Positions 51,613 to 59,813 are shown, counted from the stretch's first letter. The stretch is 64,000 nucleotides of DNA from GCA-2720865 sp047630275 (GCA_047630275.1 JBLHVN010000003.1:434001-498000), one strand, 5' to 3'. Translations and numbers: made by a program. Notes: generated by a model from the sequence alone, not told the origin.

Positions 51613-52044
51613 TTACCTGCTAAAGAGCCTCTTCAAAAAAGAAGAAGGCTTCTCTTGCGATGTTTCAATTTTTAGAGCTACTGACTTGGGGGTCTTAGGT
51701 TTTGATCTTCGTTTTTTCTTTTGTTTTCTGGGATTCAATAAAACCTTTGAAGTCATCTCCAAGATGGGAGAAAGCTTATTCTTTTTTTTATTAAAACTAG
51801 TTGGAAGTAAGAGCCAATTTTCCATATCCTTCCCATCTAGACTCCACTTTGTGACTTCAGGCATATTTAGGAGTTGTGCCTTAACTTCAAAGTCATCGAC
51901 CTTTACGACGATTTGATCATCTTTGGTGATCACTATAAAAGGACTGTTTTTCAAATAAAAAGCTTCAAGCCCATAGAGTTTTCGAGAAGAAATCCCAGGA
52001 TACGAGGCTGTTCTCTTTTTAACAAATTCTTGAAGTTCACTCAT
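51613..52044 (-). CDS. TfoX-N/YjbR-like protein with basic tail
   Basis: The first 95 residues resemble the TfoX N-terminal / MmcQ-YjbR fold: ISSRKLYGLEAFYLKNSPF then IVVKVDD and LLLPTSF near the end. The remaining about 45 residues are highly basic (KQKKKRRSKPKTPK), suggesting nucleic-acid binding. The TfoX N-terminal domain is linked to competence regulation in other bacteria, but small stand-alone proteins of this type have no proven role. Confidence 0.65.
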   Translation of the reverse strand: MSELQEFVKKRTASYPGISSRKLYGLEAFYLKNSPFIVITKDDQIVVKVDDFEVKAQLLNMPEVTKWSLDGKDMENWLLLPTSFNKKKNKLSPILEMTSKVLLNPRKQKKKRRSKPKTPKSVALKIETSQEKPSSFLKRLFSR

Positions 52045-52121
52045 AGACGTATTATAGCTGAGTCGGAAACAAAAAGGCCAAGCAAATGCCCGGCCTCCTT
52101 ATTTTCAATAAATTCTTTTTC

Positions 52122-52664
52122 TTAACGACAGCTTGGGATTCTGTACATGGCAGATCCTGAGTTTTGTCTTTCAGAGTATGAACCAAAATCAAGGTAAGTA
52201 TCAAGACGTTGGCTTCTCTTAAGAGGCTTAGTTCCTCTTTTGATACATCTTGATCTTCTTGATCCACCGTCACCATTGTCAACAACATAGCTTTCCCACT
52301 TAAGACAAGCGCTTCTTACCATTGGGATTACTTTAGTTACTGTCGTCGTTGTAAGAGTCTTACATGAAGGAGTATAGAAGGCTCCAAAACGTCCAGAAGA
52401 ACCTTGAGCTCTCCACTCAGCATCAGTTAGAACATAATCCTGAGGGAATACTGATCCACGGTCATCTGAATCAACAGTCCAAATTCTTTCACATTTTTCA
52501 ACCTTAACTTTAGCTTCTAATTCACCGTCACCTAGGTAACAAACATTTTGAAGCCTAGCACCTACTGGGTGAAAACCAGTATTGAAGTCATATTTTTCAT
52601 TAGCTCCAAGAGCAAATACACTTCCTGCAAACATCAATCCTACTAGTACAATTACTTTTTTCAT
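52122..52664 (-). CDS. Exported Cys-containing protein, paralogue A
   Basis: 180 residues with a cleaved signal peptide (about 1-18, ending GSVFA) and AGGAG before the ATG. The mature protein has conserved Cys (VCYLGD, CERIWTVD, SCKTL, ACLKW, SRCIKRG, final SCR), likely paired as disulfides. It is highly similar to the product of 52884-53489: both share NEKYDF/NEKFDF, VDSDD/VDSDH, FPQDYVLTD, RAQGSSGRFGA, YTPSCKTL and FGSYSERQNSGSAM. No family recognised. A sigma-70 promoter and four phased palindromes lie upstream. Confidence 0.82.
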   Translation of the reverse strand: MKKVIVLVGLMFAGSVFALGANEKYDFNTGFHPVGARLQNVCYLGDGELEAKVKVEKCERIWTVDSDDRGSVFPQDYVLTDAEWRAQGSSGRFGAFYTPSCKTLTTTTVTKVIPMVRSACLKWESYVVDNGDGGSRRSRCIKRGTKPLKRSQRLDTYLDFGSYSERQNSGSAMYRIPSCR

Positions 52665-52711
52665 TACAATCTCCTGTGTGTTGTTAGTGGTTAAATTTTT
52701 CTAATGCACTT

Positions 52712-52740
52712 TTTATAGGGACTAGGAATTAAAACCTCAA
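52712..52740 (-). promoter_or_regulatory. Sigma-70 promoter of paralogue A
   Basis: On the minus strand TTGAGG (52740-52735), a 17-base spacer and TATAAA (52717-52712) form a good promoter about 50 bases upstream of the ATG at 52664. The nearest palindrome (52769-52782) is centred 38 bp upstream of the centre of this -35, an activator-type position. Confidence 0.65.
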
Positions 52741-52768
52741 CACAGAAAACTTTAATTGATTGATTAGT

Positions 52769-52874
52769 GTTTCATAAGAAACGTATCTTATTTTTTAATA
52801 TTTCGTATGAAATGTTTTAGGAGGAGTGAAATTTCATGTGAAACTAATTTAAGAAAACTAGTTTCACATGAAAC
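52769..52874. promoter_or_regulatory. Array of four phased palindromes, consensus TTTCAnnTGAAA (operator array)
   Basis: Four copies: GTTTCATAAGAAAC (52769-52782), ATTTCGTATGAAAT (52800-52813), TTTCATGTGAAA (52832-52843) and GTTTCACATGAAAC (52861-52874). Their centres are 31, 31 and 30 bases apart, i.e. about three helical turns, so all lie on one face of the helix. Copies 3 and 4 are also reverse complements over 15 bases. A fifth copy lies in the promoter of the neighbouring HTH regulator gene (54384-54395). Confidence 0.75.
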
Positions 52875-52883
52875 GATTAAGCT

Positions 52884-53489
52884 TTAATGAAATTCTTCGC
52901 GGCATCTTGGAATTGTAAACATAGCTGATCCAGAGTTTTGCCTCTCACTATAAGAGCCAAAGTCATAATAGGTATCAAGCCTCTGCGATCGAGGAAGCTT
53001 CTTAAGGCCTCTTTTCGCGCATCTTGACCTTCTGTTGCCATCTTCGTTGGTATAATACTCCCACTTAAGGCAAGCCGTTCTTTTCATAGGAATAGACTTA
53101 ATTACCTCAGTGGTCTTTAGCGTTTTACATGAAGGAGTATAATGGGCCCCAAAGCGCCCTGAAGAACCTTGCGCACGCCACTGCTCGTCAGTTAAAACAT
53201 AGTCCTGTGGAAAGACGCTTCCTTGATGATCAGAATCGACTGTCCAGATCCTCTCACATTTTTCTTTCTTAACCTTACCCTTTAGGATTTCATCATTTAT
53301 ATAACAAACCTTATCTAAGCTAGCTCCTGAGGGAGAAAAACCTGTTCTAAAGTCAAACTTCTCATTCGCCCCTAGCCGGTTCATGCTCGTGCTAACGGCC
53401 ATACCACCACCCCCGCCTTGAAAGGTACCGGCAAGTGCAAACTTGATAAAAAGAGAGCTAAAAATAAATATAAGAGATGTCATTTTCAT
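52884..53489 (-). CDS. Exported Cys-containing protein, paralogue B
   Basis: The start is one of two adjacent ATG codons at 53492 and 53489 (GGAACGAA upstream); the open frame back to 53525 overlaps the regulator gene. Signal peptide about 1-20, then a Gly-rich linker and the same Cys-rich domain as paralogue A, with matching Cys and the QGSSGRFGAHYTPSCKTL motif. It lies directly downstream of the HTH regulator gene with only 13 bases between, so the two may be co-transcribed, whereas paralogue A has its own promoter. Function unknown. Confidence 0.8.
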   Translation of the reverse strand: MKMTSLIFIFSSLFIKFALAGTFQGGGGGMAVSTSMNRLGANEKFDFRTGFSPSGASLDKVCYINDEILKGKVKKEKCERIWTVDSDHQGSVFPQDYVLTDEQWRAQGSSGRFGAHYTPSCKTLKTTEVIKSIPMKRTACLKWEYYTNEDGNRRSRCAKRGLKKLPRSQRLDTYYDFGSYSERQNSGSAMFTIPRCREEFH

Positions 53490-53502
53490 CATTTCGTTCC
53501 GG

Positions 53503-54351
53503 TTAGTTGTATTCCAAGCTGTCAAAATAAGAGGTTAAAAGATAGATATCTCCATCCTTGCATTTATCCCTCTCCATCAATTGATAACATTTCATGAAGG
53601 CTTCATACTGTATATTGACGATTGATTTTATCGTTTCGCGTGGAATGCTCTCTTGATAGGCGTACATCAAGTTGGTACCACTATGCATGTTCTTCTCTTT
53701 AAAGAACTTATATAACTTAGGTAGGTGCTTCTTCGTAATAGAGACCTTAAGCTTTGGATTAGTACAGAGAGATTTTAAGTAACCATCCTCTTCAACTAAG
53801 ATCTTATGATCGATCAATTTATCTATCTTGACGTCGGCCACATGACCTAAGCGCATAAGAAGATCATCATTTAAATCATCGTCTTCAATACTAAGCTCAA
53901 GTTGCTCTAAGGAGTAAATACCAACGATCTTTTTAACTTCTGATCTACTCATAAGCTTTTCAGTATTAGTGACTAAGTAGATTAAATAACAATAGAAGTC
54001 TTCTAAAAGTTCATTGACTTCATGAACTACAATTGAAGGAGTATCTCTTTCAAAATCTCCTGGAAAAGATCTTTTTAAGTATGCGCTTATCTCAGTGCTA
54101 GAAGAAGTGGCAATTTGAACAATATCCTCTTTCTTAGTCACGTACTTCATCAAAGACAATACATGATAAGGATTAGGAGCTTTAGTGTTCTTAAAGTTAA
54201 CCCAACGCCATAAAGTAGGCTTTGAGATGCTGACTTTATTAGCAAGAGCAGAAAGGCCACCGCTATAGCTTTCAACATAGGCCTTTAGTTCCACATAAAG
54301 CGGATAGAACTCATTTGCCTTCGAATTTTCAGATACTATATCTGATTGCAT
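53503..54351 (-). CDS. HTH transcriptional regulator, TIGR02147-like
   Basis: 282 residues. The N-terminal region contains a helix-turn-helix of the Cro/XRE type: LSALANKVSISKPTLWRWVN (about residues 38-57). The remainder is helical and resembles the C-terminal part of TIGR02147 proteins (a domain with IDKLIDHKILVEEDGYLK followed by a long helix bundle), a family frequent in Bdellovibrionota and Fibrobacteres; I consider this match tentative. AAGG precedes the ATG by 7 bases. Its promoter has a palindrome between -35 and -10, suggesting autoregulation, and the same palindrome is repeated upstream of paralogue A. Confidence 0.75.
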   Translation of the reverse strand: MQSDIVSENSKANEFYPLYVELKAYVESYSGGLSALANKVSISKPTLWRWVNFKNTKAPNPYHVLSLMKYVTKKEDIVQIATSSSTEISAYLKRSFPGDFERDTPSIVVHEVNELLEDFYCYLIYLVTNTEKLMSRSEVKKIVGIYSLEQLELSIEDDDLNDDLLMRLGHVADVKIDKLIDHKILVEEDGYLKSLCTNPKLKVSITKKHLPKLYKFFKEKNMHSGTNLMYAYQESIPRETIKSIVNIQYEAFMKCYQLMERDKCKDGDIYLLTSYFDSLEYN

Positions 54352-54372
54352 CGACTTACCTTGAAAAGTATT

Positions 54373-54402
54373 TATTTAGCTAATTTCAGGTGAAACTATC
54401 AA
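54373..54402 (-). promoter_or_regulatory. Promoter of the HTH regulator with TTTCAnnTGAAA palindrome in the spacer
   Basis: On the minus strand TTGATA (54402-54397), an 18-base spacer and TAAATA (54378-54373). The spacer holds TTTCACCTGAAA (plus strand TTTCAGGTGAAA, 54384-54395), matching the array at 52769-52874 including flanks (AGTTTCAC-TGAAAT). A protein bound here would block the promoter, i.e. autorepression. Confidence 0.65.
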
Positions 54403-54483
54403 TTTGAGACTCAGTTAACCTTAAACTCGTAAGAATTACACGTGACTCTAGTAAATAAATTCGTCATGATGAACTAATCTAGG

Positions 54484-54687
54484 ATGAATATAACGGCGAT
54501 TAGTTCAATTATTGGCTATGATCAGTCGGCTGAATTACTCAAAAAATCTAAAGCCAATAAAACTTCCCTGAATGAAGAAATTATAAAAAGTGGATTAATA
54601 CTAGAAGAAGAATTAAGAATAAAGTTGGATCCCAAGGGGTTGGTCCACCCGCCCGTCCTGGTAAGTATAAAAAAGAAAAGGGATTAG
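54484..54687 (+). pseudogene. Remnant of an aspartase/fumarase C C-terminus
   Basis: 67 codons encode ITAISSIIGYDQSAELLKK and SLNEEIIKSGLILEEELR ending in LDPKGLVHP. This follows the C-terminal fumarase-C/aspartase domain (pattern ALNPYIGYxxAxxIAKxA, then LxxxVLExGLLxxEELxxxLxPxxMxxP). A complete enzyme is about 460 residues, and none of the catalytic core is present upstream. There is no good ribosome site. I interpret it as the surviving 3' end of a deleted aspA/fumC-type gene. Confidence 0.6.
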
Positions 54688-54750
54688 TATCCTTTGAAGT
54701 AATTGGGAAGATAAGTATACTGTCTCCCTAATTAGACTAACTAAAAAAAC

Positions 54751-55338
54751 CTATTTCTGTTTTCCAAGTGTTGAATCAACCGGCTGAGATACATTAATAA
54801 GTGAGTCTCGAAATTTAAAGTCTTGAAGAGCTCCGTCATTAACGCTTGTTACACAGTCCTGTGAACTTCTTTGTCCTAATACTTTAGGCTCTGGAAACTT
54901 TACTGATTTAAGATCGCATATTTTTTTAAACTTCTCTACTGACAGTTTTTCTATCGAAGCACAAGAGGTACCACCCCAATTCTTAGTAACCTCAATAATG
55001 GTTCCTTCACCGATATCATAAGCAATAGTCGCCGTCTTAGAGCTCACTTTTTTCCCTAAGGTAATTGGTTTAACGCTTAGATCATCAGAGAAGTGTTCAG
55101 ACTCTTTGTCTCTTTTAACTTTACAAGAAAACTTACAAACTGCTGTTCCCTTTTCAGTCTTGAATTCGTAGGCTTTATTCAAAGCGACTTCATCTGAATA
55201 TGCCTCAATAAAGGGGGATTTATTATGGATAATCTTACTTCCCTTAGGTAACTTTCCTAATACCCTTGAATCTTTTGAAAAAGCATTGCCTGAATTCAAT
55301 CCAAAGACCAAGGTCAAAATAAATAAGTAACTTTTCAT
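54751..55338 (-). CDS. Exported hypothetical protein
   Basis: 195 residues with a signal peptide (about 1-21, ending NAFS) and GGGGAT before the ATG. The mature part is beta-rich, with Cys residues (AVCKFSCKVKRD, TSCASIE, KKICDLKS) that may form disulfides. No domain recognised. It is separate from its neighbours by more than 60 bases on each side. Confidence 0.65.
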   Translation of the reverse strand: MKSYLFILTLVFGLNSGNAFSKDSRVLGKLPKGSKIIHNKSPFIEAYSDEVALNKAYEFKTEKGTAVCKFSCKVKRDKESEHFSDDLSVKPITLGKKVSSKTATIAYDIGEGTIIEVTKNWGGTSCASIEKLSVEKFKKICDLKSVKFPEPKVLGQRSSQDCVTSVNDGALQDFKFRDSLINVSQPVDSTLGKQK

Positions 55339-55514
55339 ATAATCCCCTTAAATTTCTTAGCTCTTTAGAATTATACCATTGTAAATAATACGGTTAAGAA
55401 CAATTTGAGATAAAAGGACAGGGTGCTTAACTATTTGAAATTTCACCAAGAAAGCCTATTCATCAGTGACAATTATTACCCATTAATGAACCATACTCGT
55501 TTTTGACGACAAAC

Positions 55515-55850
55515 CTAGATTCCATCAATAAACTTAAACATATCCGTTAGAAGTGGCTTCTTGAAAATATTTGAGAGCCCCGAGAAGTAGGTCTCGCTAA
55601 CTAATGGGTCTTCATCATGAACGATTACTGAGGTTTCAATATTGTAGGCCTTGGCCTTTTCTAAAAACCTCAGGTCGTTACGGTTTTCAATGTCAATACT
55701 TAAGATAAGGTGATCAACATCCCCTGCGAGAAGATGTTTTGTAACCTCCTTTATAGCAGTTTCCCCAATTACTTTTTCAGCTTTTAGGGACCACACCTCG
55801 AGTAAGGATTCTAGGACTTGTTTTTCTTTTTCATAGATTAGTACTTTCAT
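55515..55850 (-). CDS. Degenerate single receiver protein
   Basis: 111 residues with the five-strand receiver layout, but the acidic pair is Glu-Lys (LIYEKEK), and the phospho-acceptor strand reads LILSIDIE, with Ser at the usual Asp position. Lys is kept in FKKPLL. It is therefore probably a pseudo-receiver that works without phosphorylation. It is divergent from the receiver/HD-GYP-like gene at 55991. Confidence 0.65.
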   Translation of the reverse strand: MKVLIYEKEKQVLESLLEVWSLKAEKVIGETAIKEVTKHLLAGDVDHLILSIDIENRNDLRFLEKAKAYNIETSVIVHDEDPLVSETYFSGLSNIFKKPLLTDMFKFIDGI

Positions 55851-55990
55851 ACTCTTATTATCGAACTCTCCTCTACAGACAATCCCCTCTTTTGCTCAAG
55901 TTTTCTTGAGTTTCTTCTTTTGCTTAAATCTATCCCCCACAGGTTTAAATAATGTTATAATTTTTTATTTAGTCACGAGGAATAAATCTA

Positions 55991-57313
55991 ATGATACAAA
56001 TCAAAAATAAGTCTATTTTACTAGTAGATGACAATGAAGAGATCTTAACTATGGTGAGAACCTTTATTGAATTTGACTTTGAAGTTGAAATCATTGAGGC
56101 CAAAAGTGGCAATCAGGCCATTGAGCTTTTAAAAGAAGAGAATAACTTTGGCCTCATCATTTCAGATCATCAAATGCCAAACGGAAGTGGTGAAGACCTC
56201 TTTAAGTATGTAGAGAAGAACATCGAAATCCCGTTTATCTTATCTTCTGGAAATCTTCCGACTTCAGATTTAAAAGAGGCTATCTTAGCCCATAACCCTT
56301 CAAATAAAATATTAGTTAAGCCCTTTAACTTTGAAGTTCTGTTATCAGAGCTCGAAAATATTCTTAATGATAGTAACGACGAAAGCGAAGAAAAGTACGC
56401 CAAGATCCCTCTTCATTTTTTCATGAATCATCAAGACTATAAAAACGAAGTATTCATAAGAACTGGTGAAAATAAGTTTGTAAAGATAGTAAACGCTGGA
56501 GATTCACTTGATATCGAGCAGGCTGAAAGATTTCAAGAGAAGTCCGTTAGCCATCTTTATATGGAGAAAAACTCATCAATCGAATACTTAAATATGATAT
56601 TTGAAACTATACTAAAAGATTCGCCATCTCAAAAAAACAAAGAAAGTCATTTTGAATCAATTGAAGCTATCCGCATTGCAGTTATGAACCTAGGCATTTC
56701 TAAGTCCACAATTGATTTTACTGACAAGCTCACTAAGAACATAATGGAAGAATCAAGCCTTACATTAGAGAGCATAGACTTTGCAAACAAAGCCTATTCA
56801 ACGTCACTCTCTCTAATAATCAATTACTTTGTTTGCGCTATCGTTAAAGAGATTCCTTGGGGTGTTGAGAATTTAATCAAGAAACTGATCTACTCAAGCC
56901 TTTTGTGCAATATCTCTTTAGAAAATGATCATGAAGTAAAGATTCAATCAGAAAACGAAGAAGCCTTTAACCTTCTCAGTAATGAAGAAAAAAAATCCGT
57001 CCTTGAGCATACAAAAGAATCGGCTAAGATTGCTTCAAATCCTGATTCATTCTCAAGTGATGTAGAGGCGGTTATCTTAAATCATCATGAAAAACCAGAT
57101 GGCACTGGTTTTCCTAAAGGCATCAATTCTTCAACCATAAGCCCCCTTAGTAGCATCTTTAATCTTTCTCATGACTTTGCGAATCTTTACCTTAATGAAT
57201 ACCCTAGTAACGTAGAGGCAGATGTCTTGATTGAAAAATTAGGAGAAGAGTATAGGAAAGGAAACTATCTAAAGCCTTATAATATTTTAGTGAAGTTGAT
57301 TGGCCCTAAGTAA
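55991..57313 (+). CDS. Response regulator with degenerate HD-GYP domain
   Basis: 440 residues. Receiver about 1-120: LLVDDNEEI, phospho-acceptor in LIISDHQMP (about 56), Lys in LVKPFN. The C-terminal 170 residues resemble HD-GYP phosphodiesterases: the GYP motif is recognisable as NHHEKPDGTGFPKG (about residue 368), but the HD dyad expected about 60 residues earlier is replaced by LLCNISLEN. Loss of the HD pair suggests it does not hydrolyse c-di-GMP and may instead bind it or partners. GAGGA precedes the ATG. Confidence 0.8.
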   Translation: MIQIKNKSILLVDDNEEILTMVRTFIEFDFEVEIIEAKSGNQAIELLKEENNFGLIISDHQMPNGSGEDLFKYVEKNIEIPFILSSGNLPTSDLKEAILAHNPSNKILVKPFNFEVLLSELENILNDSNDESEEKYAKIPLHFFMNHQDYKNEVFIRTGENKFVKIVNAGDSLDIEQAERFQEKSVSHLYMEKNSSIEYLNMIFETILKDSPSQKNKESHFESIEAIRIAVMNLGISKSTIDFTDKLTKNIMEESSLTLESIDFANKAYSTSLSLIINYFVCAIVKEIPWGVENLIKKLIYSSLLCNISLENDHEVKIQSENEEAFNLLSNEEKKSVLEHTKESAKIASNPDSFSSDVEAVILNHHEKPDGTGFPKGINSSTISPLSSIFNLSHDFANLYLNEYPSNVEADVLIEKLGEEYRKGNYLKPYNILVKLIGPK

Positions 57314-57321
57314 CATTATTC

Positions 57322-58149
57322 TTAGTAACTTAATAGGCCCTTGTTATCCCAATATTCAAATTCAAAATAGCCCATTTCTCGAATCAGCTTTTGTTTGTTT
57401 ATTTCAGTACTAATATAACTTTTCTCAGGGACTCTCGGGGTCTTATCATCAGGGTGTAGATAGCCCCTCTGTTTAACAAAGGTTCTAGTTTTCTTTTCTT
57501 TAAGGCTAATTAAAGAAGAATTCCACTCATTAAGTGTCTTTGTTTTTTCAGCAATTCCCACATCAAGAACATAAGGCCTTACTACACCCTTTTCTTTTAC
57601 GAGGACATAAGGGGCCACGTGATAGCGCCATCCCACAAAGCCTTCCGCCGCTGGGATACTTTCCCCGGCCTCTTCTTTCTTAGTCCACTCTTTGGGATAA
57701 AGCCCACCCCTATCAATTCTATCCCCATACATAGTCATGGCCTTACCCATTTCAATACCATTGGCCTTTGCAATCAAGGCGTACTCGTGGGCCCTGATTT
57801 CACAACCACCATGGAGATAATCAAATTTCATATAATCAACTTCAGAAAAGGCTTTAAAGAGCTTATCTGCTTCCTCTTTAGTAAGAACAGAAATCCTATC
57901 CCCTTCATACTCTTGGGTTTTGAATCCTTTTTTAAAACCAAGATCAACTCTCTTATGAAGTTCACTAGCATCCGCTCCCTCCTCATAATAAACCTGCCTC
58001 GGGGGAAGCTTTCCTTCACGGCAAGGTAAAAGCGGATCGGTGCCATGTTTTGCCAGGTTATTAAAGCCTGTGATGGCATCCTTTAGTTCTTGATTAGCAT
58101 ATGAATGTGAGCATAGGACGATCCCTATGATGAAGCATAAGACTCTCAT
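57322..58149 (-). CDS. Secreted protein-glutaminase-like enzyme
   Basis: 275 residues, signal peptide ending about residue 18 (SHSYA). The core matches protein-glutaminase-type deamidases with a Cys-His-Asp triad: GGCEIRAHEYALIAK (catalytic Cys, about residue 113), GWRYHVAPYVLV (His, about 172) and PYVLDVGI (Asp, about 195). Such enzymes convert protein glutamine side chains to glutamate. For a predator this would be a candidate enzyme acting on foreign proteins. No immunity or chaperone gene is obvious nearby. Confidence 0.72.
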   Translation of the reverse strand: MRVLCFIIGIVLCSHSYANQELKDAITGFNNLAKHGTDPLLPCREGKLPPRQVYYEEGADASELHKRVDLGFKKGFKTQEYEGDRISVLTKEEADKLFKAFSEVDYMKFDYLHGGCEIRAHEYALIAKANGIEMGKAMTMYGDRIDRGGLYPKEWTKKEEAGESIPAAEGFVGWRYHVAPYVLVKEKGVVRPYVLDVGIAEKTKTLNEWNSSLISLKEKKTRTFVKQRGYLHPDDKTPRVPEKSYISTEINKQKLIREMGYFEFEYWDNKGLLSY

Positions 58150-58220
58150 GACTACTTATCGGTACTTTGGCCTCATAATATTACAATTAAACAAAAACTA
58201 ATTAGAGGCCATACCGGGTC

Positions 58221-59813
58221 TTATTTTAACCTTTCTAAGGATTTAGAGTTGATTGCATTGAGTTCATGTCTCGTTCTTCTAACAGCATTATAAACCTTTT
58301 GCTTAAGGCGGCTGATTTGCCCTAAGGGCTTATGATGGGCCACATCCCCATGCCATGGATTAAAGCTTAAGTCTTCGCAGTTCTTTGTATTCTCAGCTCT
58401 TGAAGACCTCTCAATCTTAGCAATTCTCAAGGTTCCGATCTTGATCCTAGGAGTAATCCTTTTGGCCTTGATCTTTTTTGTATATCCAGCATCCTTTAAC
58501 TCACCTGCAACTCTAGCCATCCAAGATGCTCTCTCCTTTTCAGAACTAAGCCAAACATCAGTAGAATCTTCAATATTAGTGCTTCTTTGATCCCGGTAAA
58601 GTTGCCCGTAAAGCTCGTAACAAAAATCATTCTTCTTAAGCGTGTTTTCAACTCTGTCCCTTAAGTAATAATGATTCCAGTAAGTGGCGCTTCCTTTAAA
58701 AGGAGGAATCGTCTCTTTTGGAAAGATGATGGCGTTCAAAGATGGAATACCACTTAGCGGGTAAGAATAATTATGAGTCTGACTCCATTTTGGAGTAAAA
58801 TAATCTTTATGCTCTAACTCACCTCCATGACATGAAGCTGGTTTCCAAACATATTTTACAGCGCGGCTTTGCCCCTTTTTCCCTAAGCGTGAGGGAACCA
58901 TAGAGAAATATTCTTCATAAAGAGGATGAGCGATAACGCTTCCATTAACTTTTAAGGCAAGCTTCTGCTCAAGCTTAGTCATCCCAGATCCTTTTAAAAT
59001 CTTAGGCGCAAACACTGAGTAGCCCTCATAGAGCTTAGCAAGAAAACCTTGATTATCTTCTGCTGACTTTAAGAACCATTTATTAATAGTTTTATACTTA
59101 ACGGCACTATTGACGAAGAAAGTCGGGAAGTTAATAGTGAGGATATCAAGCATCGTATTCTTATTGGCCACGAGGGCTCCATTTTCTTTTAATGAAATAT
59201 CTGTCGGCAAGATCTTAACGGCAAAACCTCTTGCATCAGGAAGACGGTCGTGCCTATTCCCTGGGTGTCCATTTGAAAGCCTTACAATCGCATTATAATT
59301 CATACCCGGCTTAAACACACCAAGGTCATCAACAAGCTCTACTAACTCCGGCAATCTATTCTTGCTCTTACTTGAGATAAACTCAGCGCTTCTTTCATCT
59401 CTTATCAATTGAATTTGATCATTCAAGTCATCTTGCAAACTCGATTCAATATCAAGCTTAGCCTCATAACACCCATGAGTCTTTCTATGCACATCCCTAC
59501 TCGCGTACTGCCCTTTATTTGGCAGATCAGAGATGATCTTCTTATATTTCTCTTTCTTATCACTACTTAAAAAGAAACTATCTTGCTTTAAGATCTTTGC
59601 AATCTTATGGCGTATCTTCTTCTGCGTGACTACAAAGCCACTGATAAGATCGGCAACATCGTCAAAGTAGTCCTCTTCGCTACTTCTGGTCTCTAAAGTA
59701 TAATCAATATTCTTAATAGAGTTATTGTCTAATCCTCTATTAGAATATGAGTATGCCCCGAAGGCCATTGTGCTCAAACTGATCAATACCAATGCTGCTG
59801 ATTTCTTTTTCAT
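58221..59813 (-). CDS. Exported catalase-family (haem) protein
   Basis: 530 residues with a signal peptide (about 1-21). Catalase-fold elements: RDVHRKTHGCYEAKL (the VH His is the likely distal residue), NAIVRLSNGHPGNRHDRLPDARGFAVKI (here cited as RLSNGHPG and DARGFAVKI), and FFVNSAVKY. It belongs to the catalase-related group rather than to typical KatA/KatE, and the proximal Tyr motif is not clearly visible. Could be a peroxidase or lipoxygenase-like haem protein in the periplasm. GGAG precedes the ATG. Confidence 0.75.
   Translation of the reverse strand: MKKKSAALVLISLSTMAFGAYSYSNRGLDNNSIKNIDYTLETRSSEEDYFDDVADLISGFVVTQKKIRHKIAKILKQDSFFLSSDKKEKYKKIISDLPNKGQYASRDVHRKTHGCYEAKLDIESSLQDDLNDQIQLIRDERSAEFISSKSKNRLPELVELVDDLGVFKPGMNYNAIVRLSNGHPGNRHDRLPDARGFAVKILPTDISLKENGALVANKNTMLDILTINFPTFFVNSAVKYKTINKWFLKSAEDNQGFLAKLYEGYSVFAPKILKGSGMTKLEQKLALKVNGSVIAHPLYEEYFSMVPSRLGKKGQSRAVKYVWKPASCHGGELEHKDYFTPKWSQTHNYSYPLSGIPSLNAIIFPKETIPPFKGSATYWNHYYLRDRVENTLKKNDFCYELYGQLYRDQRSTNIEDSTDVWLSSEKERASWMARVAGELKDAGYTKKIKAKRITPRIKIGTLRIAKIERSSRAENTKNCEDLSFNPWHGDVAHHKPLGQISRLKQKVYNAVRRTRHELNAINSKSLERLK

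Noticed and set aside
52832..52873. 15-base inverted repeat after paralogue B considered as a transcription terminator
   Set aside because: No T run on the minus strand, and the arms themselves are palindromes that recur at regular spacing, so an operator array explains them better.
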